A stretch of DNA of 64,000 bases, taken from assembly GCA_013396655.1 (NCBI GenBank), contig WBMV01000141.1, forward strand, positions 1,714,281-1,778,280, in the 5' to 3' direction. Shown here piece after piece: positions 1 to 13,950 of this stretch (the first letter of the stretch is position 1; each line of letters starts with the position of its first letter). A program made the translations under genes and the position numbers. The DNA is from Campylorhamphus procurvoides (Eukaryota > Chordata > Aves > Passeriformes > Dendrocolaptidae). Below the pieces are notes generated by a model. That model was not told the origin of the DNA. It searched no databases and saw nothing but the letters and a program-made list of their open reading frames with translations.

Positions 1-1889
1 AAACATTAAGGAAGAAACGAGGAATAGAACACCACATGGAGGTTGCATTAGTAGAGTTGTGATAAATTGACAGTTTACTGCTAGCTCTTTTAATCATGTG
101 CTATCACTGGGGAGCATCGGGCTGCTGAAGTAAACATCATGGATGGAAGAAACACACACAGTACACTGCACTGCTACAAGCAGGGGATGATCTGGGAATT
201 TATCAGCATATTCTTAGTGATTTTTCCGTCCCTGGTGCCAGGCAACAATTTCTGCACAAATACGGTTGCACGTTATTATTTTGCTTATATTTCTTCTGAG
301 CTGCTGTGCTAAAAATAGGGAAACCCACAATAATATTAGTATGAAATTTTAATATTCAAAATAGTTGTCACATGATAGGATGCATCACACCAGGAATATT
401 GATCTCTGTGGAAAATCTTGTCCCAAAAGGCTAATTTAAACTATTAATTCATGGAAATGTTAAGAGACAGAAGCTCTTTAGTAAGAATGTATGATGATGG
501 TTGTGTTTGAAATGTCCATATTTCACAACATTCTTCTTATAAAAAGAGGTTACTTTTTAGTTCGGTAGTCAAATACTTTTTTTACTGAATTCTGAGCAGA
601 AAATACTTTACAATAGGTCTGTGAAGAAGGTCTTAAAGCAGTAAAAATATGCTGAAATTATTGTATGGGGTTTTTTTTGTTTGTTTGGTTGGTTTTCTCT
701 AGATAAAATAGATTTGTGGATCAGAATAAGAAAGAAAGAAAATATTAAAAAAAGGTAACACTTCCCTCCCCATTGTTTGTTTTACTTTTTTTGATTTTTA
801 CTATTTCTACTTACTTGCATAGGGTGGAAGGAAATGAGATTCCTGACAACCTGTTTCAATGCCTCTTGATAGTGAAGAGAAGAAGAGCTGTTGGCTTCCC
901 ACTGGTTACCCCTGTGGATTAATGAAGGATGAGACAGAAATTGCAGAGCTGCCATGCAAAATGACCTTACCTGATAAGACTGTTCTGCCTTCACTGCAGT
1001 AGGTGAGAAGGGCAGGCTGTATGCAGCAGGCTGTTTTTGCTGTACTGTAATGAGAAAAATTGACCTGTTTATCCACCAGCTGTCTTCTTTGTTTTTGATT
1101 CAAGTCATTTTGGAAAACTTTTTCTGGTCTTACATGTTGAATTCAAGCAGAAACCTCTGAAGAATGGCTTATTGTCAGCAAAATCTGGTGTATTGTTACA
1201 AACTATAGAAAAACACCTGCCAATAAATGCATTTATAGGACAATGGTATTCACAGACCACTTCAAGACACATAGTATTACTGATTTATTTTATATGACAC
1301 ATGAAGTAGTAAATGAGTGAACAAGGGCTCCTTTTTCCCACCTACTAAACTGCTTTTATTGTCTTCTATAAATGTTTTGTATACTTTGCTTTTTGTTTTT
1401 CTACTGTATCTTTTGGACATGTTTGGGTGAAAAAATAAATGATGAAAGCCTCCAAATTACAACTCGTGTGGGTTTTGTTGTTGTTTGGTTGGTTGTTTTT
1501 TCCATGTAGAAAATAAATGCTTCAATAGCAAAATTTTCCTTGGCTTTCACTTCATGTTAAAAGACAGGTATTTTCTATTTCTATTTTATTTCTATGCAAT
1601 AGAAATAAAGCCTGTGTCTATCAGATCATACAAAAAAAAAGTAATTCTAAGGTTACTGAATCAAACATTGAAAAGCTAGGAAATGCAAAAAAAATGGAAT
1701 GAGCAATTAATTTACAATTAATGTAACTTTAACAATTATCCAAACCGTAGCTCTTTTCCTGGTTTTCACAGTTTTTGAAACTAGAGTCTTTGCGCAGTTC
1801 AAATTTTACCCCAGATGCTCATCTCAGCATCTGATTCTTTATTCAGCCATTAGACTCCTGCTGCTTCTTTATTTTCCTTACTTGTTTCC
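1..1889. other. Anonymous AT-rich non-coding DNA
   Basis: No exon, RNA gene or recognisable repeat was seen here. Open frames are all under about 70 codons, have no family resemblance and look like chance. The stretch has two T/G-rich low-complexity runs, near 663-700 and 1467-1500, both built from GTTTG and GGTTGG-like words. Confidence 0.6.
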
Positions 1890-2960
1890 AAATCATAGAA
1901 ACATGGCACCCCTTCTCCACTTTCATAACATGCTCAAACTTTCACTTTCACCATTGTCCAGGTTGTCAATAAACAGATCAGAAACTATTAATGCCAGTAT
2001 GCATCCCTGAGGGATCCACCACTAGAACTTTGCACTGCTCATCACAGTGCTTTGCTCCTGATGATCCAGCTGAATTTCAATTCACCTTTTAGCTAACTTT
2101 TCTAGTTCATATGTCAATGGGAGACCATATAGAAAGAAGGTTTTACTGAAGTCAAGGTAAACAACACACAGCTCTCCCTTTTTCCTCAGTGCCAGCCATC
2201 TAACAGCAAAAGGCAATCAGTTTTGTCAGACACTACTTCCTCTATTTAAAACCATGTTTGCTGATCCCAGTCACCTCCTTGCCTTTCCTAAGGCTGGCAA
2301 CCACTTCCAAAATTAGTTGTACCATCATCTTCTCATATATTGAGCTGTGGTTGACCAGTCTAGACACCCCTTTCTAGCCTTCTTTGAGGAGTACTGTGAG
2401 CTTTGCCTTTTTCTTTTGTTCAGGAATCTCCTTCAGTCACCATGATCTTTCAGATCATAGATAGTGTTTCACAGCAACATTGGCCACATTCTTCAGCACC
2501 CTTGGTTGCACCCTCTTGACCCCATGGACCTGTGTATGCTCAAAAGCCTGACATTCTGCCTCACTCCATCTTACCTTGCTCTGGATGATGCTTTTTCCTA
2601 CAGACTGCCACTAGACCTGTGGGCAAGCTTTCATTTTATCCATGAAAACTAAGGCCAAGCAGGCAGTGAGAATCTCCTCTGCCATTCCCACAATTCTTTT
2701 CATGATGTGCCCTGTCACACTGAGCTGTATATTTGCAGTTTCTTAAGCCTTCTGTTCAATACCAAATTTAAAAAAAAAGAAATTCTTTTCCTTTGCTCTT
2801 CACACATTGTTTTTAGGTACAGCTGAGCTTTGGCTTTCTTAATTCATGCCTTTTTGTAAAGATCACTTAACATTATAAGGTAACTTCCAGCAGCATATCA
2901 GACTTTTTCTAGCACACTGTACTCTCAGACAAAGTCACTTTATTAAAGCCTTAATCTGCA
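1890..2960 (-). mobile_element. CR1 LINE fragment, antisense, old
   Basis: Read on the plus strand, this stretch follows the antisense of the reverse-transcriptase part of avian CR1. Landmarks in order are a CCAGGTTGTCAATAAACAG-like segment near 1960, a 'ccctgagggatccaccacta' segment near 2007, a 'tactgaagtcaaggtaaac' segment near 2145, a 'gctgatcccagtcacc' segment near 2260, and a 'cccatggacctgtgtatgc' segment near 2520. The order and spacing fit CR1 in minus orientation. The copy is diverged and interrupted by stops and indels, so it is dead. The 3' terminal octamer is not present at the left edge, so the element is truncated at both ends. The boundaries are approximate, and the part after 2650 is weaker. 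Confidence 0.7.
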
Positions 2961-5900
2961 CCTGGCTGATTCAGCCCTCAACATCAACAGGTGAATATCT
3001 TTTACACTCTATACTAGCAAAAATTAGACTAGGCCATTTCCACTGCAATGCTAGCCTCTATCCTACTCAAAACACAAAGTTTCCAGTTTGTACAAATTGT
3101 CTGGGACTTTTTTTTTCATGGAATGTTTTAAGCAAGTATATTTCGGTCCATAGGTAGCTTATTAATTGTGTGCTGAGGGTACTGCTTTTAGTAGTATCTT
3201 ATGATTCATTGATCTTCGTGTAGCTGCACATAATTCCCATCTACTATGATGTTTCAGACATCCTAGTGCTTGGCAGAAATCAGTCTTGACAGTTCCCTCT
3301 GACTTTGGGACTCTGTGTGGCATCAGCATTCACAAGACAGTTAAGTGCAGTTAGCAGGTAGTGATATATGTCAGCGCTACCATACTTGCATGACATGATT
3401 AGTATGGACAGTTCAAGTCTCTTGTATTGTTTCATTTACCACTTTGTAATATTTATGGTATACCTTTGTCACTTCCATAACTGTTGTTATTCTAAACTGT
3501 TGTGGATCAGCAAGCACCCCCTTCCCTAAGCATTTCTGGAGTGGGGTCCACAAGACAGCAATAAGCTTCCAATAAAAATCTGAAAACAGCACTACCAATT
3601 TGGTTAGCCTCTAGGTTTAGCAACACTCCATCAGACTAGAGCAAGGTGGGTAGTCAAAGACAGTTTTTCATGGAAATGCTGCAAAGTGTTTGCATATCAC
3701 ATAGCAAAGTTTGAACAGATAGGGATTTGATGATATATATATATTTCTATATGGGATATATGTATAATATGTTTTCAGTGTAGGTTCAGGGGGCTACAGC
3801 ATGGCCTCTGTGAGTACAGGCCAGAAGCTGCCCTGAGCAGGACACTGCAGATTCCAGATGATTTTAATGCACCCAAGATGGTGGTGCCTCTGTAAAAATA
3901 TTTCCACACTGCAGTAAGAAGTGAGGGGAAAAAAAACACATGCAAACACCAAGGAGAGAGAAGGGATGAAGTGCTCCAGGGGCTAGATCAGAGATTCCTC
4001 TGCAGCCCATGAAGAGGACTGCATGGGAACAGGATCCTGTGCTGGCACAGGTGAATGTGCCCTGAAGAAGCTGCAGTCTGTGGGAAGGGCCGTTGACATT
4101 AGAATCAAGTTCCCGAGGTTCCCCAGTCAGCATTGACTACACAGACCTAACTGGACCTCACCAAACCCTGAAGCTGTTGGTTTCTCAGTAAGAATGCCTT
4201 GATATTTGGGTGGTGAGAGCAATACACATGCCCACTCTGGTAACTCAGAAATCATGATGGGCCTCTATAGATGACATGTACATGACATAAACAACTTAAC
4301 CTATGTAGCTTTTGGCCATGAGGCACTCTTACCCAAAAGCTTCTTTTTCATCACCTCCTCATTTTCTTCTTTCCACAAAAGTCCACATGCTTTCTCTCCA
4401 AGCTCAGTCATGCTCTGAGTCATTAAGAGGCATATGCCAATGGATCTGGTCCATTAGAGAACAGGTCTTTGTCATCCTGAAAATCAGTGACACTGACTCC
4501 AACAGTTTGGGGCAACCCTAGAACATCTCTGAAGACATTTAACATAATTTTGAGATAAAGGTATGCCAAGAGAAGAGCTGAAAGTTGCAGTACCTTGTTG
4601 GAGATCAGTCCTGGTGTGGGATCTAACTTGGCTAGGAAGACATTTCTGACCATACCAAGACATAGACTTATGACTGCAAATTCCTTCTAGGACAGAAACT
4701 CCTGCTGGACTATCAATTCTGAGGAGCCCTGTCAGGATCATTTACTTTCTTGGGAGCACTACAGGGACAGTATGAACATGTTCTGTGACAGATAGAAAGA
4801 AAGATAAGACTGGAAAAGAAAATAATTACTTCTTTTTATTTTCAATAACATTTCTGGCATCAACCAAAAGCTCACGATACTCAAGTTCATTGAGCTGCAG
4901 CCTGACCAAATGGAACCATTGCTGGCACTTACAAGAGCTGAGGTCTTGCGGAGATCTTACCAATCACTTCACCGCATTTTTCTTCTGCATAGACATGTTA
5001 GCAGGAAGTGTGGAGTTAAGCTGAATTATAAAGTGAGGTTTTGAGAAAATTGTGCTGCTTCATCACTTTGGTCACTGTGAATTTCCATCTTTTTCCAAAA
5101 CTTGTCAATTTTTCTGTCATGTGGGAGCTAGAGTGACCAATATTGGCTAATGATATTGTGGGAAATCTATGGACTTTTGTTCTAAAGAAGACTTACAAGG
5201 TAGACATTTTTGAGACTTCATATTAACAAGCAGAGTGGTAGGTTGTTTCTTGGGGCAGTCCTGCTCACCGGCTTCTTATGTGAGAGACTGCAACATGTCT
5301 TCTCATTCCCCTGTTCTGTCCTCTTCTTTTCATCCATCCTGGGGTAAGTAGAGCCTAAGAAATAGGCATGCAGCTGCGATCATAGGTACATTATTTTTAA
5401 TAGCTTCATACACAATCTTTCCCCACCTATTCCCATTTCACATAGACGAAATACCTCATTTCTTCGGTTCTTCTGAAGAACTGCACATATTTTTTTTCAG
5501 TTTGTACTACATTTGTTAACAAGTCGGAGTTTTCTTCTTATTTGCTACATGCTCTTGTAATAAAGTGTGTTCTTTTCCTCATCTTATTGATGTGAAACCC
5601 AGAAACATGACTCATTTTTGTGGAAATTAATGTAGAGATAATGACATCTGCATTTTGTACTATCAGTCAGTGATTAGGTAGAGGTCCTTACTGGAATCAA
5701 TAGGAATTCTACATAAAAGAAGAGATTTTATCACGTCCTTTTCTTATTGGAGTAGGGAGATAATTTTTTTCCTTTTCTGCTTTTGTCATTAACGTGTTAC
5801 AATTTCGTTCAAAGTTTTGTTTTCTTTTCTTTCCAAGAGTGAAATTAGTCTTATGGAATTCCATACGAAAAGATTTTTGTTATCTAAAATAATTTATGTA

Positions 5901-8900
5901 AGTTAAATCTTTTATCACAGATTTGTAGGGTAGAACAGACAGTGTCAGGCTATCAAAACTACAATAAAAAGTATCAGCTTCCACAGCTAATTTAGTATTG
6001 TCCTGTGGCTTCATTAAGAAGAAGGTATGCATACAAAGTATTATGCTTTTCCAGCTGACTTTATATGCCACATTTGTAGTGCTGCTAATGAAGCAAATAA
6101 AAGGAAAACAAATCCCTGCTGGATCCTGGTTTGTTCACTGATATGAGAGGTCTCATTAAAAGAACAGCTATTGTGTACAAGTATTCCACAATATTTTGGA
6201 AATTAACATTAAAATAAGGAGTACACTTGGATATGCATGTTGGATACAACATTTTCTAGCCTTATCTAACTGTTTTGTTCTGAAATAAAATTGGAAACTT
6301 AATTATTAAATAAAAAAATAATACTCCTGGCTTTTCAGAACAGATATTTATATAATAATTAAAAATTGATTTCAAACAAACAGTGCAAATATTTTAATAC
6401 TTTATTAACCATATTGCTGTGACATTATTTTGCATGTAATTTTCTTTTATTCTCTGCAGTTACATACTCTGTGTCAGTTACAAGTAATATAAAAGCTTCT
6501 GAAAACACTGTTTTTTGTACTTTAAAAGTAAAAAGAATATAGATAACAGCTTCTCCTACTAAGTGTAAATACACTGCAAAAATGTCATTATTAGATGGCT
6601 AATAATATTTCTAAAATTTTTCTCATAGATGTTTATCAGCATAGAAAGGAAGCATTCTAACTTTTCCAAGTTGTTTTGTTCAAGAAACTGTATAATGGTT
6701 AGGAAATGATTATAACACAGTAGTCATTGACCATATTAATTCCTTAATTTTATTTTCAGAAAGTGAGAGAGGAAAAGGCAGTTACCATTTTGTTTTAGAT
6801 AATAATAGCCATTGGGCATACATAAATAGCCTTCACACAGGAAAGAATTACTCAGAAAGTTCTAAAATGACAAGGAATCTGGGTGGAAAGGGACAAGAAG
6901 CACTATAGTTGCAACAGATCCCTGTCTTTCCTAAAAGTTTCCACCCTTCCTAGAGTTAATTCCCTGTAGCAGTACACTGTGAAAGTGTGCACAGTCTTGG
7001 AAAATCAGGACTGATGAGTCTCAAGTAAAAAATAAAAACCTACTCCTATAGATGCACTAAATGCATCTCAACTGGAAGAGAGGGAATGAAATAGAGAGGA
7101 CCAATGAAGCGTTAATTTGTCTTTACTATTAACCTGTGAAGAACATGTTGCCACACTCTAACATGTGGTCATTCAGCCGTACCTTCCCTTACAAAATGGG
7201 TTTTCTTTGTCCTCTAAAACAACCTTTAATCCAGCAGCCAATATTCTATGCAGACCAATTACCTTCTCCCAGTAAGGAAAAAAGACTTCAGACAGAGAAG
7301 TAAAAATCACTCCCTTATATTACTGCCTTGGGAGGCTGACAGCTCTTGGGCTGACAGATTTTCCAGTCTGATGCTATGTGGAGCCCATAAAATGTCCCAA
7401 CCTTCCTACCCATAACTTACATAGTGTTAACCAGATTAATTGCAAGATATGCAGGGACAGATTTCGTTTATCTATTTATTCTCCTTTTGATCATGACCTT
7501 GTGATTTTTCTTTTGATTTCTCAGCAGGCATGGATTTACTTCAACAGTTTCAGCTTTTTCAAATGAAACTGTAGAGGTGTTTTGGAGTCACATAGATTAA
7601 GCCTCAAGGGAAGCCATCAGAACAAAACTTCATACTCTGGGGCACTTATGATTAGTATTTTATGTAAAAATGGGAACTTAAATTTTCCTGGTCACACCCT
7701 TCTCTCTCTAATGCATCCTTTTATTAAGAACCTCACATTGGAAAGGATTGTTTGATCATATAATTGTGAATTACTTTCATATTGTTACTCTATTATTAAA
7801 ATAAAAATCCAAAATTCTTTCTGATTTAGCTAAAAAAAGGTTTTCTGGACAAAAGTTGTCTAGTTCAGGCAACCTGTAACTGAACCTTAAGCCTGTCCCT
7901 CATGGAGGTGGTGTGCTTGCATCACTGCCTTTTGCTATAAGGGTGAGGTAACATGCTCAAAATTCTGACTTCTGGCCAGGATCTTGAGGAAGCTTAGAAA
8001 ATTATCTGCACAAAAAGAAACAGTGTCTTCAATTTTGTGTAAATTTTAATTTTTCAGGGAATTTTAATCAGGCAGGAAGATAGAACATACTGGCATTCTC
8101 ATGCAAATTGCTTGTATTAGCAACAAAGTTAAACACTGAGTATTTTGGAAATGGTCTGCTGACACTTACTTTCCATTATTGCACATAAAAAATAAGGTAT
8201 CTGACCCATCAAAAATATTAAATATAAATTGGACTGTGCAAGCAATTCCTTACTTTGGTTCAGGGCTACAAAATACTTATATCTGCTTAGTTATGTTTGC
8301 TTTCATGCATACTGTTTGTATCAGTTAAAATGTGGTAATCTTTAAATTGAAATGTATGCGATGAGACAAAGGAAGCTGAAGGGAGGAAAAGTTTCAGTCT
8401 TCTGCTAATGACGTGTGATTGCATTATCGTCCCAAAATGACACAAAGACTTGTATTTATACTACAGAAAGAATTATTTTCAATGTTTAATGGAATTTTTG
8501 ATACATGTTCTCCTCTATATAAAGATACTCTTTTTTTCTTTGCTACTAAGCTGTTGATGAGCAGGATGTTTTCTAAATAAAATTGTATCTAATAGAAGAC
8601 AGAGCTTGAGGAGATAAATATAAAAACATGACTAGAAGCAGAATTTTATCTCAGTCTCCAACTACACTTATTCCTTTATTGGAAATGAAGGGCTTTGCTA
8701 AGGATTTTGCCAAGTGAATTACGCAGAAGAAAAAAGTAAGATCTTAAAAAGTGAGAAAGAATACAAAGAGTTGCTGGTGACATTTGTTTTTTGGATTTAA
8801 TCAGTCTAGTTATGGTTGGGTTTAGAGCTGAGAAAGGTTGAAGGATGTTTTTCCAAGAAATACATAATAAACCACCAGACCAGATATTATATTTGAAAAG

Positions 8901-10699
8901 CAAGGAATGTGCACTTTCAACAAGAATTGCAATACAACCACAATACTTTAAAATCCTATGATGGTATCCACAAAACTGCAAAATCCTCTAACAGTCAAAA
9001 ATTTAGCCCTCAGGCAGCGCATGAACAGTAAACATTTAACAAAAACAACTCCTATCTCATTTTTCCTCCTCTTGCTATGTGCAGTTTAATTCATTTTATT
9101 GTTTCATATTTCAGTTGATTGCACACTACCTTCTCCCTCCCCACAACACTAGTCAAGAAAGTGTATGGTAATTAGATAGCATGCCTCTGGCACAAGTTGT
9201 TCACTGCAGTGGAGTCAGAAAGAATTTCTTCCAGCGCACAGTTCAGAGGTGCATTATGGGATAATTTAATTTCAAACTCCTATGTCTTTTTTGTAGTGAA
9301 AAATAAAAAGCATTAAATGAATAAATATGAGACAGAGGAAAAGAAGAATTCAAGGTGTTTTTTTCCTTAAAACAACCAGAATTAGGCATGGTTGAAGGCA
9401 CAGATGACCAAATGGGGCTTCCCCATGCCATTGACTCAGGATTTAGAGTGAACCCTCTGATTTCATTTTCAATGCATACACATTTTTTTTCTGCCCACTT
9501 ACATTCTTTCAAAACTCCAGCACTTCTCCCAGCTGAATACATCTTTTTCCAAGCAAACTCCCACAACTAATCTTCAGAGATTCTTCCCATTGGAATGAAT
9601 GTCAGGGTTTTCCTGTACGTATCTTTTAAAATAAGCAGCAGACATAACTCAGGAAGCTCTGGGCAACAATGAAAACAGTTCAGGATAGAAGTATTTACAG
9701 TACTTCTCTTAAAGAAAGATTCTTCTGGAAGACATCTAAAAGCCTCCATATAGGAAAAGCCAGAAGGAATAAAATAGAGAGCAGGGTAAATGCCAACTCT
9801 GTGGCTGTACAAAACAATGCCCTTCAAAAAAGAAAACAAAGTTCCATTCTACTTCCCTCAGCCCCCAAAAGTCAGTACTGCAAAATCTTTACTCATAAAC
9901 CATAGCTGGCCTCTAAGCAAGTTCCTTTTAGTGCTTGAGTTTCTGGTTTCTCAGGGTCCTTTCTGGACCAGGTATGCATGAAGGCCTATGGAAAACTGAT
10001 AAGCTTCATTTTTTTTCAGACGTGACTATGGTACATAAACAGTCACCTTAGTATGCAGATATACTTAAACTAAGCTAACTATATGACAAAATGTGCTTTG
10101 GAACATATTTTCCCCTAGCTCATTTTCAGAAATGTCAACAAAGTCTTGCTTTTCTCAGAATTTTCAGCAGAGGCTGGAAAGGCTGTATTTTACTATTTTG
10201 CAGGTATCTTTCACGCAGATGAAGACAAGATAAGGCAGGCAGTGGAAACCCATCTTATTAGCATTATTCTGCCAGAACTTTCCTGAGGGAGCCAGCAAAA
10301 TTTTCCAGCTGGCCCAACACCTGACTTTCAATAAGGATTATTCAGTGGCAGAAGAGATACTCTCAAGCATACAGATAGTGCCAGATCTGCTCCTGGTTTG
10401 TCCACATCCTTGAAAAGGATCTGCATCCCAGGAACCATAAAGAGAATGATAGCATTATTTTTAGTCTTCCTGCATGGTGGATATTGTATGTAAGCCAGGA
10501 TGCATGTTGCTGGACAGGATTGTGACAGAGATGAGAGAAGTGAATTGGCACATGGGCAGACCCTGGCTCAAAATGCCTGTATTGACCTACAAGTGTTGTG
10601 TGTCATTCACAGCATGTGAATGACATGTCCAGATTTACTTGGCTTGCATATGAGACAGTTCCATATGGGTTTCATCAATCTCTTCCTACCCCATTGCCA
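2961..10699. other. Anonymous non-coding DNA, no gene seen
   Basis: About 7.7 kb of AT-rich sequence without recognisable exons. The local features seen are an AT alternation near 3733-3770 and a somewhat GC-richer patch near 3780-4140. Open frames of up to about 107 codons (for example minus strand 9243-9566) show no domain, no signal and no resemblance that I recognise. I do not call any of them genes. Confidence 0.6.
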
Positions 10700-11310
10700 T
10701 ACTTCAAGATCATGCAACTGGTTAGATTAGAAGGGACCTCTGGAAGCGAGTTAGTCAAGGTAGAGTTAAATTCAAAGTTAATTCAGGTTGCTTAGAGCCA
10801 TAATCGTTCAAGTTTTAAATATTTCTGAGGACAGTTTCCATAACATTCCGGGGCAACCTGTTCAAGTGTTTAACAAGCTTTTTGGGGATGTTGCTCATTT
10901 ACACCTTTTCTCTTGTGAGAATTTCCATTTTTACAACTTGTTGCAACAATTGCTTCTTTTTTTCATTCCTATCTGAAAATAGTTCAGCACTTCTTTTTCT
11001 ATAATCACCCATTAGATACTGGAAAAGAGCAATTAGATCCCCCTTTAGCCTTTTTTTCCTCAAGGATAACCTCTCCATCAGCTCTCTCCAGTTTATCAAT
11101 ACCTCTTGCGCACCACAGAGCCCATAAGTGGTACAATATTCAAGATGAGGATTCACAAGTGGCAAGTAGGAAAGAAAAATAATTTCCTCCAACTTGCTGG
11201 CTGTAATCCTAATAATGCAGCAACGTATTCCATTAGCTTCCACCCCTGTAAGATGTACTGGTGATTCAGTCAGCAGTCTTTTTTCACAGAGCTCCTTAGC
11301 CATCCCTGAC
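10700..11310 (-). mobile_element. CR1 LINE 3' region, antisense
   Basis: The plus strand begins with a 'ttagattagaagggacctct' segment near 10,723, the antisense of the CR1 3' UTR. It continues through a 'ggggcaacctgttcaagtg' segment near 10,850, a CCTCAAGGATAACCTCTCC-like segment near 11,058, and the region where CR1 antisense usually reads 'tccagcactccaggtg'-like text (here 'tacaatattcaagatgagg'). The sequence is clearly diverged, so it is an old CR1 subfamily copy. A minus-strand open frame of 134 codons at 10,899-11,303 runs inside it and is explained by this element, not by a host gene. The right edge is uncertain. Confidence 0.75.
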
Positions 11311-12542
11311 CTGCTCGGACACCTGAAGCTGTGCTGTAAGTAAACCTGTGTCCAGCAGTTTCTGAACTGTCATTTTGCTGTACCACTGTGACCATGGACC
11401 TGACTCACTACGTCAACTTCTCCCATGATCACTGGAGTATTGAAAGTACCTGTTGCTATCATTATTCCCATTTTGCTCACCCTGCTCAGACTGTGCTCTG
11501 TTGCAGCAGTGCAGCACCCTGCCTGGGCAATATTAGGTCACCCATGCTCATTAAACTCACTTTCCCTGGAGAGGTGCCCTGGCCTAACTGCCTCCAAAAA
11601 TGGGCCTCAAGACAGGACATAATTCCATTTGCACAAGTCAAAATCTGTTCTGCTGCAAACTGGAGATTCCAGTCTTACTCCATTTCCTCAGACTCTCAAG
11701 TTTTGTCACCTCACAGTTGTTTCAGTCAAGGCTGTCATCAGCTGAACAGTTCTTTCATATTGGTGTGTGAATAACACATTCTCCAATGCACTTTCCACTT
11801 TTGACCTTTCTACTGCAAACATTTAACAATTGTACCTAGCACACTCCAGAATTTTCTGTGTCAGCACAGATTGGAAGTCCAATGTCTCCTATGGAAAAAC
11901 AAAAACATGTAATAATCAGGTTTACCTTAGCTTTCAGCTTGGGGAGGGACAGGGCATGCAGGAGACAGGAAGCATGGGACAGTTGTAAAAGAAGGAAATA
12001 GAGTCATAAGCATTGCAAGAGAGGGACTATCCATATCCCCATAAAGATGGTTAGACTTTTCTTCATTCTGTGTCTGTACTGCACACTGTATACAGTTACA
12101 CACTGAAACAGCAGCTACCAGGGATTTCGGAAATACATGTTTTGCACTACACTACTCTTCAAAGCGCAATGTGATTGTGATATTCTGACATTACTCCTGA
12201 CTAGGAAAGTTTGCAACACTGAGTTGCCCATGTCTCAACACAATGCTGGCAATGCAGTAAGGTTTCCAGAGAAAGTAAGGTATCCAATCTCTCAAAGCCA
12301 CCACACCAGGGGAGAAGGGATCCTGCTAAGGCAGGCAGACAGCTCTCTGCTTATCAGTACATATAGATGGTGAAAAGTCCAGTTCTATTAACCATTATGG
12401 GCAGAGTTTTTTGATTATTTGGAATATGATTGCTTCACAGTATGAAGAGGATTATTCTCCTGCATCATAGATATGTGCTCTGCAAATGATATAGATTTTA
12501 GTCTTCTATTTATCAGCGTAACATGACAACCCGGTATAAATT
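11311..12542. other. Non-coding DNA between CR1 and LTR
   Basis: Positions 11,330-11,780 are more GC-rich than the surroundings and could be an eroded repeat that I cannot name. It contains a plus-strand open frame of 128 codons (11,388-11,774) without recognisable motifs. The rest, to the LTR at 12,543, is plain AT-rich sequence. Confidence 0.5.
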
Positions 12543-13135
12543 TGTGGAGGTTTGGGTTGGCTCCCTGCCAAGACCAAGGGCTGGCCACACAGATTCCCCC
12601 CTCCCAAGAGAGAAGGAAAAAAGTACCCAAAAAGACAATTTTAGTAAAATTATATATATATTCACATATGATTATATACAATCAAACATTATGAATCTAC
12701 AGAACAAATCCCAGAACAACCCCAAAAGGGAAAAGGGGGAAAGGGGACAAAAATGGGTCCAAACAAAAACCAAACAAAACAAATACACACACTCATAAAC
12801 TCAGGGAAAAGCTCTTTAAGTAACTAATACAATCAATTCTCACCCAACTCCCCTTAAGAGAAAGCAGGTCCTTCCCCTCCATATGGCTGCAACAGCAGCT
12901 GCTCCGACAGGCCTCAGCTCACAGAGATAAGGGCTGAGCCGGCACAGAGAGCTGATGTCCTCCCAGCACAAAAACGGGAGAGAGAAAAGAGCAAAAGGCA
13001 AAAGGAGGGAGGAAACCTTCCTCCTGTCTTTATATACACCTGATTACATGAAGGAACAGTGTGGAATACTTCCTTAGTTATGACCTTGCTACCAAGGAAG
13101 GCCCAGACCAAAACCAAGAAAACTAAACCACCACA
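12543..13135 (-). mobile_element. Solo LTR of an endogenous retrovirus, antisense
   Basis: This is a 593-bp unit bounded by the inverted ends TGTGGAGG on the left and CCACCACA on the right. It is flanked by AAATT (12,538-12,542) and AAACT (13,136-13,140), a 5-bp target-site duplication with one mismatch. On the minus strand a TATA-like box, TATATAAAG (plus strand about 13,030-13,040), lies where U3 should end, so transcription would run right to left. No internal retroviral sequence adjoins it, so it is a solo LTR left by recombination between two LTRs. The 5-bp duplication fits a class III (ERVL-like) element. The family name is not assigned. Confidence 0.8.
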
Positions 13136-13814
13136 AAACTCCATTGTGAATCCTTCTGGGGATACTTTTAAGTATCTAAGGAAAGTTGCGAAAAGACCAT
13201 TTATGACTGTTGCATGATCTCTGGAACACATAATCAAAGAGGTGCTTCCTAGGTGCTACGATTATAGCTCAAATGTGTTCCAAGGGCAAAGTAGTATGGA
13301 AATAGAAAGGAAATTGGTCCTTGGGGATATATCTAATACTATTGAAAAAGGCAGTGTAGACACAGTGAGCAATGTTAAGTGCTATCCCAAGACGACCCAG
13401 GAGACTACTAGGGAATTTAGTGTTGAGTCCAGGTTCCCTAGGTCTGAATCAAGTGCTTTCATAGCAACACTGTCAGTTCTCTGATGTTTTATCTGAAACC
13501 TCTGAGAGGTGATTGCTTCCCACTTCCTATATATTGTATGACTTCACGATTGGCTTTTTTAACGTTGTATCCTCCAAGAAAAGTCCCAACTTGTCATTGA
13601 AGTTGATAAGAACTGATCAAAACTACTTAAGAAAGCATGTACTAATGAATGGTATGAGGCAAACAGAAAAACTAAGGAAAACAGATAATTCTTAGTATAA
13701 AAGTTTGTTTCCTAACTCTGTAGCAATTGAACTTCTATAACTTGCATGAACCTCTGCAGCTCTGTTTTTTTCTTCTTTCAGAGATTCTTGCTTAAACTGT
13801 CAAATAAAGCTTCA

Positions 13815-13950
13815 AAACCATGAGAAAAAAGCCAAAAGACCACAAAAAATCCTCCAAAACCCTAAATCCCAAAATAAACAAACAAAAAACCCAAACCAAA
13901 CCTAAATCAGAAGAAAACAAACCAAAAAGGACAGAAAATCATAAGATTAA
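13815..13950. repeat. A/C-rich low-complexity run
   Basis: The plus strand here is almost all A and C, with words such as AAACAAAC, AAACCCAAACC and CCAAAAC. It follows an AATAAA at 13,804, so an insertion tail is possible, but no recognisable retrotransposed body precedes it. Similar runs occur at 12,755-12,790, 22,329-22,380, 27,809-27,850 and 52,911-52,980. Confidence 0.6.

Noticed and set aside
10899..11303. 134-codon minus-strand open frame as a host gene
   Set aside because: It lies wholly inside an antisense CR1 fragment and is a remnant frame of that element.
11388..11774. 128-codon plus-strand open frame as a gene
   Set aside because: No domain, signal or recognisable similarity, and the frame is of a length that chance gives in a GC-richer patch.
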